DNA of 64,000 nt. Source: Actinostola sp. cb2023. Taxonomy: Eukaryota > Cnidaria > Anthozoa > Actiniaria > Actinostolidae. The DNA is taken from contig JAUJYZ010000803.1 of NCBI GenBank assembly GCA_033675265.1, positions 1-64,000 on the forward strand, read 5' to 3'. Positions within the stretch are counted from its first letter, which is position 1. Every line of letters begins with the position of its first letter. Shown here in pieces: positions 49,466 to 61,220 of the stretch. The notes under the pieces were generated by a model, which had not been told where the DNA came from, ran no database searches, and saw only the letters and a program-made list of their open reading frames with translations. The position numbers were made by a program, and so were the translations under genes.

Positions 49466-51480
49466 CGTACCGTGGCCACCCAATTTTTTAAGCTAGCCAA
49501 TCTGACAGCGCTAATTGTTGCAAAGAGTACGAAATGAAAACATCTTTGTGGTCATGACTGAGTGAGTTCACATGCAAATGTATCTGTCAAAACAAATTCT
49601 TGCTGTCTGATTGGCTATGGCCACGCGCACGGTGTTGGTGACCATGTTTTCCAATTTTATGGTCTAACGCTATATCAAGCTCCACAATTTATTGAATATA
49701 AACGGGAATAAGCTTAATTCTTAACCATATGCACATAAGTTAATGTGCATTAAGGTTTACGACTCAAAATTACAAAAAGAGAACGATAAGATACTAATTA
49801 TGACAAATTTCCAAAATCAATCTTTGTAATTTTGCTCATTTTTTAGCGTTTTTGTACACTGATCAAAATATCTAAATTGAGGTTTGTGAAAAATAAACGT
49901 CATGAAATTATAAATACCTAAGTGAAGTATGGTGCACATTAATTGTAGTTTCTTTTCTCTCTGACAATTTTCGTTTTTGTTGCGACGATCTCAAACAAAC
50001 CAATCATTTGGTAGCGTTAGACTGTCAAAATATCACCATTTTCACCCATCGTGCCCTCATGACCGCATCGAGCATCGAGCTCCGATGCACGAATATCGTG
50101 CCCTTCAAGATTTCCATCGAGCCTTGATGTTTTGGCACGATGAAGGCTCGATGTAGGCACAATGTAGGCTCGATGCTGGCTCGATGTAGGCTCGATGCTG
50201 GCTCGATGTAGGCTCGATGCAAGCACGGTGAAGGCTCGATGTAGGCTCGATGCGAGCACGATACGTTGGCTCGATGTAGGCTCGATGCGAGCACGATACG
50301 TAGGCTCGATGTAGGCTCGATGTAGGCTCGATGCGAGCTCAATGCGAGCACGATACGTAGGCTCGATGTAGGCTCAATGTAGGCTCGATGCGAGCACGAT
50401 ACGTAGGCTCGATGTGGGCTCGATGTAGGCTCGATGCGAGCACGATACGTAGGCTCGATGTAGGCTCGATGCAAGGAGAATGCGAGCATGATACATGTCT
50501 AGCGATTGTCGGCTCGATGCGAGCACGATACACACTGATCTAGCGATTGTAGGCTCGATGCGAGCACGATACATGTCTATAGCGATGCGGGCAGGACACA
50601 TGTCTGCGGTGTGGGCTCGATAAGCACGATACATATACCAGCTTGCAACCAAAAACTGCTCGATTTTAATTTCGATTGAAATTCCCTGGGCTTCCTGTGG
50701 TATAGTTATCAAGATGGCCTCCGTGCCTGCGTACTCGACGGGAAATTGTTTTGGTCTTTGTTGTCTTTCATTATTTTATAATCGTTCGTTCAGAGAAGGC
50801 AAGTTTGAAAACTACTTGTTTACTTTTGCATTGTTCTAATCTTTCCGATTCGCCGGTAAAATACCGTTCCAGATGAGGATTCGACTGCAAAACACATTTG
50901 TTTATAAAATAAACAACAGAAAGCTTTGATTTAATGGTTATGCTCGACATGAAGGCCCGATGCTCGGTCTGGCAGGCTCGATGCTCGGCACGGTTGGCTG
51001 GAATTAAAAAATGGCATGAACGAGGCACGATCAAGGCTCGATGAATGCTCGATCTGAAGGCTCGATGCAATGCTCGATGTAGGCGAAAAGTAGGCTCGAT
51101 GTGAGCACGATCAAGGCTCGAGGCTCGATGTAGGCTCGATCTGAAGGCTCGATGCAATGCTCGATGTAGGCGAAAAGTAGGCTCGATCAAGGCTCGATGG
51201 AGGCTCGATCTGAAGGCTCGATGCAATGCTCGATGTAAGCACGATCAAGGCTCGATGTAGGCTCGATGTAGGCACGATCAAGGCTCGATCTAATTTGAAA
51301 CATGCACGGTCTGTGCACGATGATCGGAGCGTGCCTCGATGCTCGATAATGGTGCACGGTCTCGATGCTCGATGTAGTTGCACATTTTATGCAAAGCTGG
51401 TGGTCACCAACACCGGGCGCGTAGCCCTAACTTGTATAAAAATTAATTGGGTGGACATGGTACGTCGTGTTGCGCTGCAA
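49466..51480. mobile_element. 2-kb element with related inverted ends around a minisatellite
   Basis: Left GTGGCCACCCAATTTTTTAA and the reversed right end ATGTCCACCCAATTAATTTT are similar. Both ends also share CGGTGTTGGTGACCA (49631; reversed near 51395-51410). The centre is the GGCTCGATG array. Confidence 0.5.
50050..51375. repeat. GGCTCGATG minisatellite in two blocks
   Basis: 50050-50640 and 50940-51375 are built from units such as TAGGCTCGATG and CGAGCACGATACG, giving minus-strand frames of HRAYIEPTSSL repeats. The 300 bp between the blocks is unique and includes TGGGCTTCCTGTGG and CAAGATGGCC. Confidence 0.9.
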
Positions 51481-51627
51481 TATATGCACTCATGTTAGCA
51501 CACAAATGACTACAGGGCATGTAATTAGTTATCTATATTTTGCCCTTCTCCTATGTTTATCTCTTTATACCTATACTGTAACGTCATAATGTATTTCTTA
51601 TATGGAGTAAACTATTAAAAAAGGACT

Positions 51628-51789
51628 ACAGTCAAACCTCTATTAAGCGGTCACTTTCACTCAAATTCCCGGAAATCGGTCCCCATGCTTACTGTAAACT
51701 TGACCTTTATTAAGCGGTCACCTCTATTAAGCGGTCAGTTGGCTATTTCCCGAGGGTGACCGCACCTTGATACCAGAGGTTTGACTGCA
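51628..51789. mobile_element. Pogo/Tigger-like MITE (TACAGTCAAACCTCTATTAA ends)
   Basis: TACAGTCAAACCTCTATTAA at the left faces AGAGGTTTGACTGCA at the right. The inner sequence contains 17-bp steps of CTCTATTAAGCGGTCAC. Confidence 0.82.
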
Positions 51790-52007
51790 CCTTGATACCA
51801 GATCTCAATTGTCTGGCCCATCCCTAAAAGAGACAATGATCATTTCCACCCCTTTCAGTATGGAATTCCCTCCTGGGCCATACTGTACCATAACCGTGCT
51901 GTGTGTCATAGTTTTTTCACAGTCATACGAAATCTGTTCTCAATAAGGACCCATTTAATGTATACAATATTTATTACATCTTGTCTTTTAGATTAGGACA
52001 TCTTGGG

Positions 52008-52262
52008 TGCTTACCATTTACCCGGAAAAAACGGAAATTCCGGTTGGAAAAACAAATGGAATGTGTCATTCCGATCAGAAAGTTCCAGAAAACTCAGTCC
52101 AGCGATTGAGGTAATCCACTTTTTCCGCTCTTTTCGGTTTTTCCGTAGACGTGTGTACTCATTAGACAAAGTTTTCCAGAACTTTCCAATCGGAATGACA
52201 CATGCCTTTTTTTTTCAACTGGAATTTCCTGTTTTTCTGGGTAAATGGTAAGCAGCCCTGTT
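52008..52262. repeat. Foldback element
   Basis: GCTTACCATTTACCC faces GGGTAAATGGTAAGC, and GAATGTGTCATTCCGAT faces ATCGGAATGACACAT. Confidence 0.85.
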
Positions 52263-52394
52263 GACAGCAGTGATTTTATTCACTGATAAGTTTTCATTGA
52301 TTCACTATTTGTTTTCATTTTTATACAGCACAACAATAAGATGTAACATACAGGTGATTGCGTACAGATGTAATGACAGCCAATGATGTAACAG

Positions 52395-52572
52395 CTATTA
52401 TAGCACGAAGCTCCCAACTATGACCACCTTTAATGTATTCTCATACTTTTGTCTTGCCATCCTCCAATTAGCCGTTAGATCATAGATAAGACAATCCTGC
52501 AAAGCTGATTGGATAATGGCTGAGACGAAAGTATGGGAAGCCATTATAGGTGGTCATACATTTGTGCTTCGC
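52395..52572. repeat. Foldback element
   Basis: AGCACGAAGC faces GCTTCGCGCT; ATGACCACCTTTAATG faces ATTATAGGTGGTCAT; CATACTTTTGTCT faces GACGAAAGTATG. A related stretch is at 35300-35350. Confidence 0.65.
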
Positions 52573-52733
52573 GCTGTAAATCAAGAATTATATTCAGAGA
52601 GCTGTTAATATCCAATGTTAATATGTACATTGTATTTTTAAATAGCTTTTTAGAGTATGTAACCAATGTAGATGAATGATTCAAACATGTAAATGGTAAT
52701 AATATACCAGTAATTATCCACTTTCATATCTAC

Positions 52734-52889
52734 CGAATGCAATAATGGCATCCAATTTCAATTGCCATTGCTCTGGACTGACTAGCCTCGTGTTCGTGTG
52801 GAAACACAAAAGCATTTTCACCTGTATGAGAGGCTAGTCAGTCCAGAACAATGGCAATTGAAATTGGATGCCATTATTGCATTCAGTCT
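52734..52889. repeat. 156-bp near-perfect foldback
   Basis: GAATGCAATAATGGCATCCA and AATTTCAATTGCCATTG are mirrored exactly downstream; CTGGACTGACTAGCCTC faces GAGGCTAGTCAGTCCAG. Confidence 0.9.
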
Positions 52890-52917
52890 ATATTCAACTG
52901 CATCAGTCTCTTGAAGG

Positions 52918-53275
52918 CGACACCACAGGTAGCCCAAGCTCTTGTTGAGATATCAATATACAGAGAATGTATGTGAAATCTTAACATGTTCTTAGCATTA
53001 AATCAATGTCATTACAGTGGAACCCAGTTAATATGGACACCATCGGGACGAGACGCAGTGTCCGTATTAACCGGGTGTCTGTATTAACCAGGTACATTTT
53101 ATAGGCATTTGTATGAGTTATGAAACATTCAAATATACAATAAAACACAAATACACAGGTAAACGAAGACAAATAATGCCATTTATTTCGAAAATTTCAG
53201 GATTTAAATTTCACATACATTCTCTGTATTATATTCATATCTCAACAAGAGCTTGGGCTACCTGTGGTCACACCA
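52918..53275. mobile_element. Foldback element with a nested pogo-type end
   Basis: ACCACAGGTAGCCCAAGCTC faces its reverse complement at 53249-53268, and ACAGAGAATGTATGTGAAAT faces ATTTCACATACATTCTCTGT. At 53013 TACAGTGGAACCCAGTTAAT starts a different, pogo-like end with two 17-bp steps (TGTCCGTATTAACCGGG, TGTCTGTATTAACCAGG). Confidence 0.7.
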
Positions 53276-53315
53276 TAGGGAATGTCAAGGCTATAATGTG
53301 CAGATAGATACACCC

Positions 53316-53530
53316 TAGAGGTGAAGATGCACAGCGTAACTGCATGCAATATTGCTGGCAGTCATGATTTCAGGGTGTGTCCACCACTGTAATTTGTCAG
53401 TTGTGCGCAATATTGCAGACAATGGGATCACATTGTACTTCATTAGTTGCAATTATTACAGAGATGGACATGCTGCAATCATATTGCCAGCCAAGTAGCA
53501 TCATGTGTCTGTATCTCAAAGACTCTGTAT
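53316..53530. repeat. Decayed copy of the GTGCGGACACACGG MITE
   Basis: GCATGCAATATTGCTGGCAG, GTGTGTCCACCACTG and GCAATATTGCAGACAATG resemble the units of 38404-39165. Confidence 0.55.
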
Positions 53531-54305
53531 CCAAGCCTAGATGCCTTGCACTACTGTGATTCTCAGTATTATATGAACTAATTCCCCATTCACACCAAAC
53601 CTTGTTTAGTTAAACTGGGTTTTTCTAGCTTCCTTAACCTGAGAGCATCTAATTTCACAAGAATCAAACTATCTGGTATTTATACTGTGCAACATAAAGG
53701 ACAGTTTACCAGCAGTTTTGTGCCAAAAGTTTCATGGGGTCTGTAGATAATTTTCTAAACCTGTTTAGTAAACCTGTTTTCTAAACCACCTCAAACCATG
53801 TTTAAGCCTTGGTGTGAATGGGGTATAAGACATTTAAGCAGTTGGCTTGTAATTTGGTTTTTCGCTGCTGTCCATCAACATAAAAAATCAGAAAACTTAA
53901 ATATAAAAGTCAAAAGACCCACCAAATGGAAACCAAATATGATTTTGAGCTAAATTATGAATCATTTGGTCGAAGAATGTATTTAGTTTTAAATTTGTTT
54001 GAGTTTTGAATTTGATTGACAGAAGCGAAAAATCAAGTTCCAGCAACTGTTTGAATGTCTGAGTTCGCATAAAACTGAGAACTGCAGTAAAGTTTTGAAT
54101 TTGCGTCTACATGCACCTCCTAAGACTATAACAAAGTATTGGTTTGGGGTCAAAGATGGATGAAACAGATGGCAAATTATTATAAATTATAAAGGTGACA
54201 AATTGTTCAGGTTTTCTTCTGATCTGACAGGGATTGATTGCAAACCAGCAATATTTGTATCTTAGCCGACTCTCCTAAGTAATGTATGTACCGCTGGTAC
54301 ATGTG

Positions 54306-54445
54306 CAGTAGAACCCAGCTAACTCCAACTAATTTTATTTTCCCTTGGCTCATATCAGGGTCAAATTACCTCATTAACTTGAACCCCCGCTAACTCGAAC
54401 CGTTTTCTGCTTTCCTTGGGAGTTCGAGTTAGCGGGGTTCTACTG
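54306..54445. mobile_element. Pogo/Tigger-like MITE (CAGTAGAACCC ends)
   Basis: CAGTAGAACCCAGCTAACTC faces GAGTTAGCGGGGTTCTACTG; the inside contains CCCGCTAACTCGAACC. Confidence 0.85.
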
Positions 54446-54653
54446 TATTAATTACACTCACTGTTTGTCCTAATCTTTCTCTTATTCAGAAGAGTGTAAG
54501 AAATACCAACTAATTAATGTTAAGTAGTTCAGTTATAAAATGTATCCTACTCAAAAATAAAATAATAATTTATAAAAGAAACTCTCTATGACTTGATTAA
54601 TGTGGTTGTTTTGTTTGTATGTAATATTAATGTTACTCTTGGGGTCCCGGCAT

Positions 54654-54838
54654 TGACCTTTTTAATAAATCCCACAATGCATGATTTTCTGCACTTGACG
54701 TCAAATTTATTCTTTTGAATTCCATTCATTTTCCTTCTTTGTTTTCAGTCTTTGTATATTTTGAATAGAATTCAAAAGAATAAGTTTGACGTCAAGCGTG
54801 GAAAATCATGCATTGTGGAATTTATTAAAAGGGTTTAT
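54654..54838. repeat. Foldback element
   Basis: CCCACAATGCATGATTTTC faces GAAAATCATGCATTGTGG, and TTGACGTCAAATTTATTCTT faces AAGAATAAGTTTGACGTCAA. Confidence 0.88.
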
Positions 54839-55554
54839 AGCCCACATATGGGAGTACCCCCTCCCCCCTTGGGAGTTAATCCAATATTGGGTGCATGTTG
54901 TTGCTCGCAATATAAATGCTGCCAAATAATGCAAAGATTCTACTCTAGGGCTAGCGCTACTTATATATGCATGCTTATATGAGTGTATGGGAATTTGTGA
55001 ATAATGTATTGTCCTAGATGTCATTATGACGTCACGGCTTGTTTATGAGGGTGAATATTAAAGAACAATAGAAATTTGAACTAAATCTGCTCTGCTGAGA
55101 TTCGTTGATTTCAAATTGGCTAGTTTCCAGATATTATGTTCATCAATGTTTTTCCCACAAATATTTACTGTGAATTTGGTGACTTTTATTGCTTTCAGAC
55201 GGTCTGTAAAATACATTTATTTGGGAAATCCTTTGTGTTGTTGCTGTTTTGTCGCCCTCTCGTGACCATGATCCTTAGTGTTTTAAAAACATTGTTTCAG
55301 GGACTGCGGAGACAGGGGGACTGGGGGGTCTTTGCCCCCCCCCCCCCCCCCCCTTAGCCAAAAGGTTGTCACGATACGTTGTTGTCTTCGGTGATATGAT
55401 ATATACTAGTCTACTAGTATATCCGTCCCCCCCGCTTTCAAGGGTGCTAACCATCACTATCTTATCTATTATGGGAAATCATGGGAAATACATGAAGTGG
55501 TTACCGGAAATACTGTAAACAAGGACTATGGGCTTCCTGTGACACGGATGTCGA

Positions 55555-56199
55555 GGAGGACTGGATGAGTGTTGCTGACGGCGCGCAATGCATCTCGGGA
55601 CGGTGATGAAACACGTGAAGACGACGTAAACTTAGCGGGGAGGTTGCTGGAAGATTGTATCGAAGATGAAGGCTTGTTAACCGAACATCGGGAAGGATTC
55701 TCTGCAAAATACAGGTCAGTAAGTATTACTACGTATGTCTGCCTTGTTTTTGAACGATAAATACGTGATTTTCAGTCGTAAAAGATCATCATTCGGACCG
55801 AGCAGATCGACTCCTCGAGAGGTGTGAAATGAAACAAAGCACCGAACTGAGCTCGAAATATGCTCAAATAGTCAGATAATATCAGTAAATGTAATAGGGT
55901 TCTTTGACAGTGCATGTGTAATCATGTTACACGGTTTTCGGGCTAAATGTTCTTACTGAAATGCATGATTTCTCAAGTTCGTTCGAGCGGGGTCCGGAAA
56001 TGACTGGGCGGGTCGCGTCTTGCGTCTCGCCACTCTCGCGTCTCGCGAAATGATTCGGATTTGATTGAACTCCAACTCCAAGTGGAGTGAAAAATACATG
56101 ACATTAAATAGTAATTCAAACAGTCAGAATAGCGATTAATTTCGAGTTCTTTATGTTTGCTTGATGTCATTCAGCAACTTCGCGTTGCGATTTTGAAAA
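55555..56199. repeat. Segmental duplication copy 1 with an exon-like stretch
   Basis: About 645 bp matching 56903-57554. The first 165 bp contain an open stretch including REDDVNLAGRLLED and LLTEHREGFSAKYR, followed by a good donor GTAAGT at 55719. There is no in-frame ATG, and I recognise no family, so a coding role is uncertain. Confidence 0.8.
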
Positions 56200-56221
56200 C
56201 ACAGGGATCCCAAGCAGACAT

Positions 56222-56598
56222 GGACTCTCCGTGTCACGCCGGTCGATCAAGCCGTTTATTTGTATTCATATCTCGGGTTCTACTTATCAAGGAACTATCA
56301 AACTTAGCTTAAATTGGAGCTTATAAGTTGAGAAACAGAATTAAGGCTTTTTATTGATGCGAAGTAAACTTTTGAAGTGTATTCAGAGTTCAAATGTGTG
56401 ACGCCACAAGACGCTTCGATGGTTCATGTCCGTGTCACGCCGGTCGATCAAGCAGTTTATTTGTATTCATATCTCGGGTTCTACGTAACAAGGAACTATC
56501 AAACTTAGCTTAAATTGGAGCTTTTAAGTTGAGAAACAGAATTGAGGCTTTTTATTGATGTGAAGTAAACTTTTGAAGTGTATTCAGAGTTCAAATGA
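56222..56598. repeat. Direct duplication of about 168 bp
   Basis: GTGTCACGCCGGTCGATCAA begins a block at about 56229 and again at about 56431; both run through AGGAACTATCAAACTTAGCT and CTTTTTATTGATG to AGTGTATTCAGAGTTCAAAT. Confidence 0.9.
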
Positions 56599-56902
56599 CA
56601 TGCTAAATATACGGTCCGATAAACTTGGTTTGGGTTTACAGTCTTTATTATGTTCGCCGTGCATGAGAAGTTCTTCTGTTTCACTTCACAAAAGAAAACA
56701 ATACCTATAGAAATTGAGTAACCAAGAAATACCCATTTAAGAAATACGCGTTTGCATTTCAAAAAACGTGTTACTGCGTTTGGGCTGCGTTTTTTTTTGC
56801 GTTTGCGTTTTGTGTGCGTTGTTCACTTTATTCTGACCGGTACTGTACATGTAGTCTTTCAATCATTTCAACAATAACAACCAAGCAACTCCTCGTAATA
56901 AG

Positions 56903-57554
56903 GAGGAGGACTGGAGGAGTGTTGCTGACGTTGCGCATTGCATCTCGGGACGTGATGAAACACGTGAAGACGACGTAAACTTAGCGGGGAGGTTGCTGGA
57001 AGATCGTATCGAAGATGAAGGCTTAACCGAACATCGGGAAGGATTCTCTGCAAAATACAGTGCAGTAAGTATTACTACGTGTGTCTGCGACCGTGTCTGC
57101 CTTGTTTTTGAACGATAAATACGGTATGTGATTTTCAGTTGTAAAAGATCATCATTCGGATCGAGCAGATCGACTTGTCAAGAGGTGTGAAATGAACACT
57201 GCTATTAACAAAGCACCGAACTGAGCTCGAAATATGCTCAAATAGTCAGATAATATCAGTAAATGTAATAGGGTTCTTTGAGAGTGCATGTCTAATCATT
57301 TCACACGATGTTTGGGCTAAATGTTCTTACTGAAATGCAAGTTTTCTCAAGATTGTTCGAGCGGGGTACGGAAATGACGACTTTGGGCATGTTGCGTCTC
57401 GCGAAATGATTCGGATTTGTTTGAACTCCAATTCCAAGTGGAGTGAAAAATCCATGACATTAAATAGTAATTAAAACAGTCAGAATAGCGATTAATTTCG
57501 AGTTCTTTATCTTTTCTTGAAGTCATTCAACAACTTCGCGTTGCGATTTTGAAA
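56903..57554. repeat. Segmental duplication copy 2
   Basis: Matches 55555-56199. The exon-like stretch has a 3-bp in-frame loss (LL becomes L), a one-base loss further upstream and the same GTAAGT donor at 57065. Confidence 0.8.
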
Positions 57555-58882
57555 ATGATCTTTTGAGTTTAGAACTTTCGAACACAGCAGAAATACGAAG
57601 TCTTAAACATTTAATCACACGTCCTATGATACTCAAATTATGCAATGAATACAATGAATACAAATTATGCAATGTATACAATAATTTAAAATTATTTTAA
57701 AATCAAAACATTTTCAAAGCTTAAACTTTGAGACAAATATTACTTGGAAATACGAAATATCTATAGGAAGCTAGAGAAAACTTTAATTTGCTGTATTTAG
57801 GCTGAATGTTAAGGGTGGACTAACATATTTATTTGGCCCGTTGCTAGGGAAACTTTGAAGGCTCATAAAACTCTTAAAATCAGTACACAAGGCATGAAAC
57901 TTTTGGAATGTGTTAGTTGAGGGTAGAAGTTCAACATGTGATGACGTCATCACGTACGTCTTGATGACGTCATCAAATTGTAAAAAATGACGTTTTTCAT
58001 AGCCGGTTTTGATGAATTAAAAATATTTTGGTATAATCTGAAAACTTATATCAAGGTGCAGAAGACTGAGCATGCGTTTTGAGTTTCAATGAAAATTGAT
58101 TTTTTTATGGCAGTTTCTTTGCATTTTTAATGACATTTTTGTCCATAACTTTTCCATTTTTTCTTTGTTTTTAAAATCCATGCTCCAGTTTGTGGAGAAT
58201 ACTTTTCGTAGCAGATACATAAAGAAAAAAGTTAACTTTTTTGAAAACGTGAAAAGGAAACGAAAAGAACGTTTCGAAAATGCTGTTTTTGTGACTTGGG
58301 CTACTTGTGGTTGTTATAATTTTCCTTCGCAAGACAAATACATGACAATTTAGGTCTGTTAGAAAAATGTCTTTTCTGCACTTTCTTTTGGTTCAAGGTA
58401 CAAGAAAATGTACCCAGAAAGGAAGATCGATATTTACTTGTCATTTTCTCATGTTTTGAAGCATTTTAATGCAGCTCAAATTATTAATTTGTTCAAAGTC
58501 CTTCTGTACGGCAAAGTTTTTCAGTCGTGTTTTCAAGGTGTTTTCACTGATCTTCGACGTACTTCATCTACTGTTTGACATGTTTCATATTGACAGGTGG
58601 AGTCTAGAACAACAACCGAGTAAGGTAATCTTTGATTGTTTTTAATGATTTATCGGCGTTTTTTACTTTTAGCAGTGAAGTTTTTGTGACGATAAGTCGG
58701 CTTGTTTTACTTCGGTTCAATAGTCTCTGTTGAGTGTTGTTGCTTTTGAACGACTCTTCAAGTGGAGTTATCGCTTGCTTTCTTTGACTTCTTTGACTTT
58801 AAACTACTACAGTCTATCATATGTTGAATATTTATTCATTGAACAAACTTAAAATTAAAAGAATAACGTTCAATAAAATATA

Positions 58883-60620
58883 TACAGTATGTGGTTCTAA
58901 TTGTGAACACTTTTTGCACTTGATGATATTTCTCGTCAACATATGGTATGATTATCCTGAACATTTGCTATGAATTAGCTCTATACACTTCAGCTAACAT
59001 GTGATTAAGTTTCGTTGTATTTATTATTGAACTTTTCTAAATATATTTTATTATATCATGTCCGTTGGTGGTACTAATGGTGAACAGGTGTTTGTAATTG
59101 TGAACACTTTTGGCTTGCTTTTTAATGGCTTAATACTGTGTCTTATTCTCGATTTCTAGCCTTGCAATTCGATGTACAAGTTCCAAGTTGTCTTAAAACA
59201 ATATTTATGTTCGTGTTATTTCGATACGAATGCTAGAAAAATGTTAAAACGAAGTGAAGTCAGACGGCAACGCTAAATTGCTGACGTGTTGCATGTTCAT
59301 TGATGCATGCCGTTCATCACGTTCGTATAATTGCTAACAACGCAATGCCGCAAATTTGTATCACAAACACGGACTTCTTATACATATTCCCTTCTCAATA
59401 TTTGCTATTGTACCAGTGCAGGTACATTAGCGGCAATTTTACTCTATATTTTAAGAACTACATATGTTATGAAGTGCCAAGTTATGCGTGAGGATATGCA
59501 TGTTTACAATTAGATGGACATTGCAAAAACACGCACAATTTTCATTCCGATGCTGCGCGTTCATTTTCAACACTTCTAAATATTGTTCTGTAAGGAAAAG
59601 TGTTATTATTTACCTTTTAGCTCATATAAAAACAAACTCGAAACTCTGCGTTTTTAGAAATAAAATATGCGAACTTTGCCACTGAGAATCTTAAAGGCAC
59701 CCTTAAAATTGGAATTTGTAAACAACAGTCGTCAGCTTACCTTGCCGTCAAAGTTGAAATTTTGCGCGGAATAAATGTCACGAACCGCAAAATAGCATTG
59801 AAAGTAAATCAATATTTGCTTGGGTAAAATATTTTTTGTCGATCTTAAAGGGGCAGTGTCAAGCCATATGACCGAGCAAGCCTGGGTACGAAGAAGCGAG
59901 AAATAATAAAAGTCCACCGTGGACTTTTATTATTAGCGATGTTTTCAATCCGTTTCCATCGACATTAATCATGTTTGTTCAAGCGTCTAATGGATCACTA
60001 GTAATTATTCAAAGCATGTTCTTCATTTTCAACAATTCCTAGTGGAGATTATTTCATCTTAGAACTGACTTTGAAGCCGTTGAAAAAAGTGTCGAACAGC
60101 CGTAGAGAGTCAGACCGCCATCATCCTTGAGTGAAGAAAACCGAATTGTAAACCGGCAATTCTGATCGATTGCAAAGGAATCTTGATCATCAATCGTAGG
60201 TGCAGTACTGTTCATGACTTTTGAAGAGAAAAACTCACGTAGAACGACTTGTAAACCCGGTGAGCTTCCCACCATCTATTTATGTGTTGGGCTTCCTGTG
60301 TTTTATTTGATCGGCGCCGTGAATTCACATCTAGAATTCAGTCCTTTTGATATATTGAAGTTCTAATATTGCTTTCTAAATAAAGATTAGTATCTACATG
60401 AGTCCTGTAGGTCATTTATTTAGCGATTAGAACGGTTTTAGGGGGGTTTTGTAACTCGCTACCGGGCAAGGTAGGATTATCAACCGAGTGTTATTGTTTT
60501 GATTTTAATGCGCATGCGTGAGGCTTGACACTGCCCCTTTAACTTTACGGTATAAAAACGGCATTTTTACTGAAAAGTGTTCACAATTAGAACTGTTCAC
60601 AATTAGAACCACATACTGTA
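58883..60620. mobile_element. DNA transposon copy B (GGTTCTAATTGTGAACAC ends)
   Basis: Starts TACAGTATGTGGTTCTAATT and ends with its mirror AATTAGAACCACATACTGTA. Apart from the inserted 59848-60538 it aligns throughout with copy A at 7602-8676. Confidence 0.88.
59848..60538. mobile_element. 691-bp TTAA-flanked (piggyBac-type) MITE nested in copy B
   Basis: AGGGGCAGTGTCAAGCC and GGCTTGACACTGCCCCT are perfect inverted ends directly flanked by TTAA on both sides (59844-59847 and 60539-60542). Copy A has a single TTAA at the same place, so this is a clean insertion with TTAA duplication. No transposase is visible. Confidence 0.9.
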
Positions 60621-61104
60621 ACTTGTAATTTTTGAAGTGGAACTCGTGTATGTCTTGCGGGAAAACACTGGGTGCTTGCTCGATGAAATCTCTTCTCATT
60701 CAAGCTCTGCATAGCAATGAATTACCATGGCAATGAAATATGTTAGTCCCCCCTTAACCGAATTTCTGGCGTTTCAAACGTTGAGCACGCCACAGGAAGC
60801 CCACATTTCAATGATCGTTTTACCTACTTCTAGATTTCTGTTTGTAACAGAACTCAGACCATAGATAGCTCTAGAGATGTAATATACTTGAGCGAAGAAA
60901 TAGTTTCAGATTTTCACAAATTGAGTGGGAAAATCGATTTTGAATGTCATCCTTTTGGCGGGTTACCTGTGGTGTTGCGCATACCACAGGAAGCCCAAAT
61001 TCCGAAGACAGAATCATAACATCAACACATTATTGAAATTTAAAAGTTATCTTCAAAGTAATTACTATCACCATCAAAATGAGCGGGTTGGTTGAAGTTG
61101 TGTA

Positions 61105-61220
61105 CAGTACAGCCTAGAAGTATGTTAACATAACACGCGTGTGTCGCACGTGGGCCCGTCCACACAGACGGACTCCGTATGGACGGGCTCCGTCCGTGTG
61201 GACGGGCTCTGTCCATATGC
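61105..61220. repeat. Dispersed repeat (TACAGTACAGCCTAGAAGTA), copy 1
   Basis: TACAGTACAGCCTAGAAGTA then TGTTAACAT, followed by GGACGGGCTCCGTCC palindromes. The same start recurs at 63533 in the same direction. Confidence 0.75.

Noticed and set aside
50017..51383. Minus-strand frames of HRAYIEPTSSL repeats, resembling a pentapeptide-type protein
   Set aside because: They follow exactly the GGCTCGATG minisatellite, with no start context, domain or splice structure.
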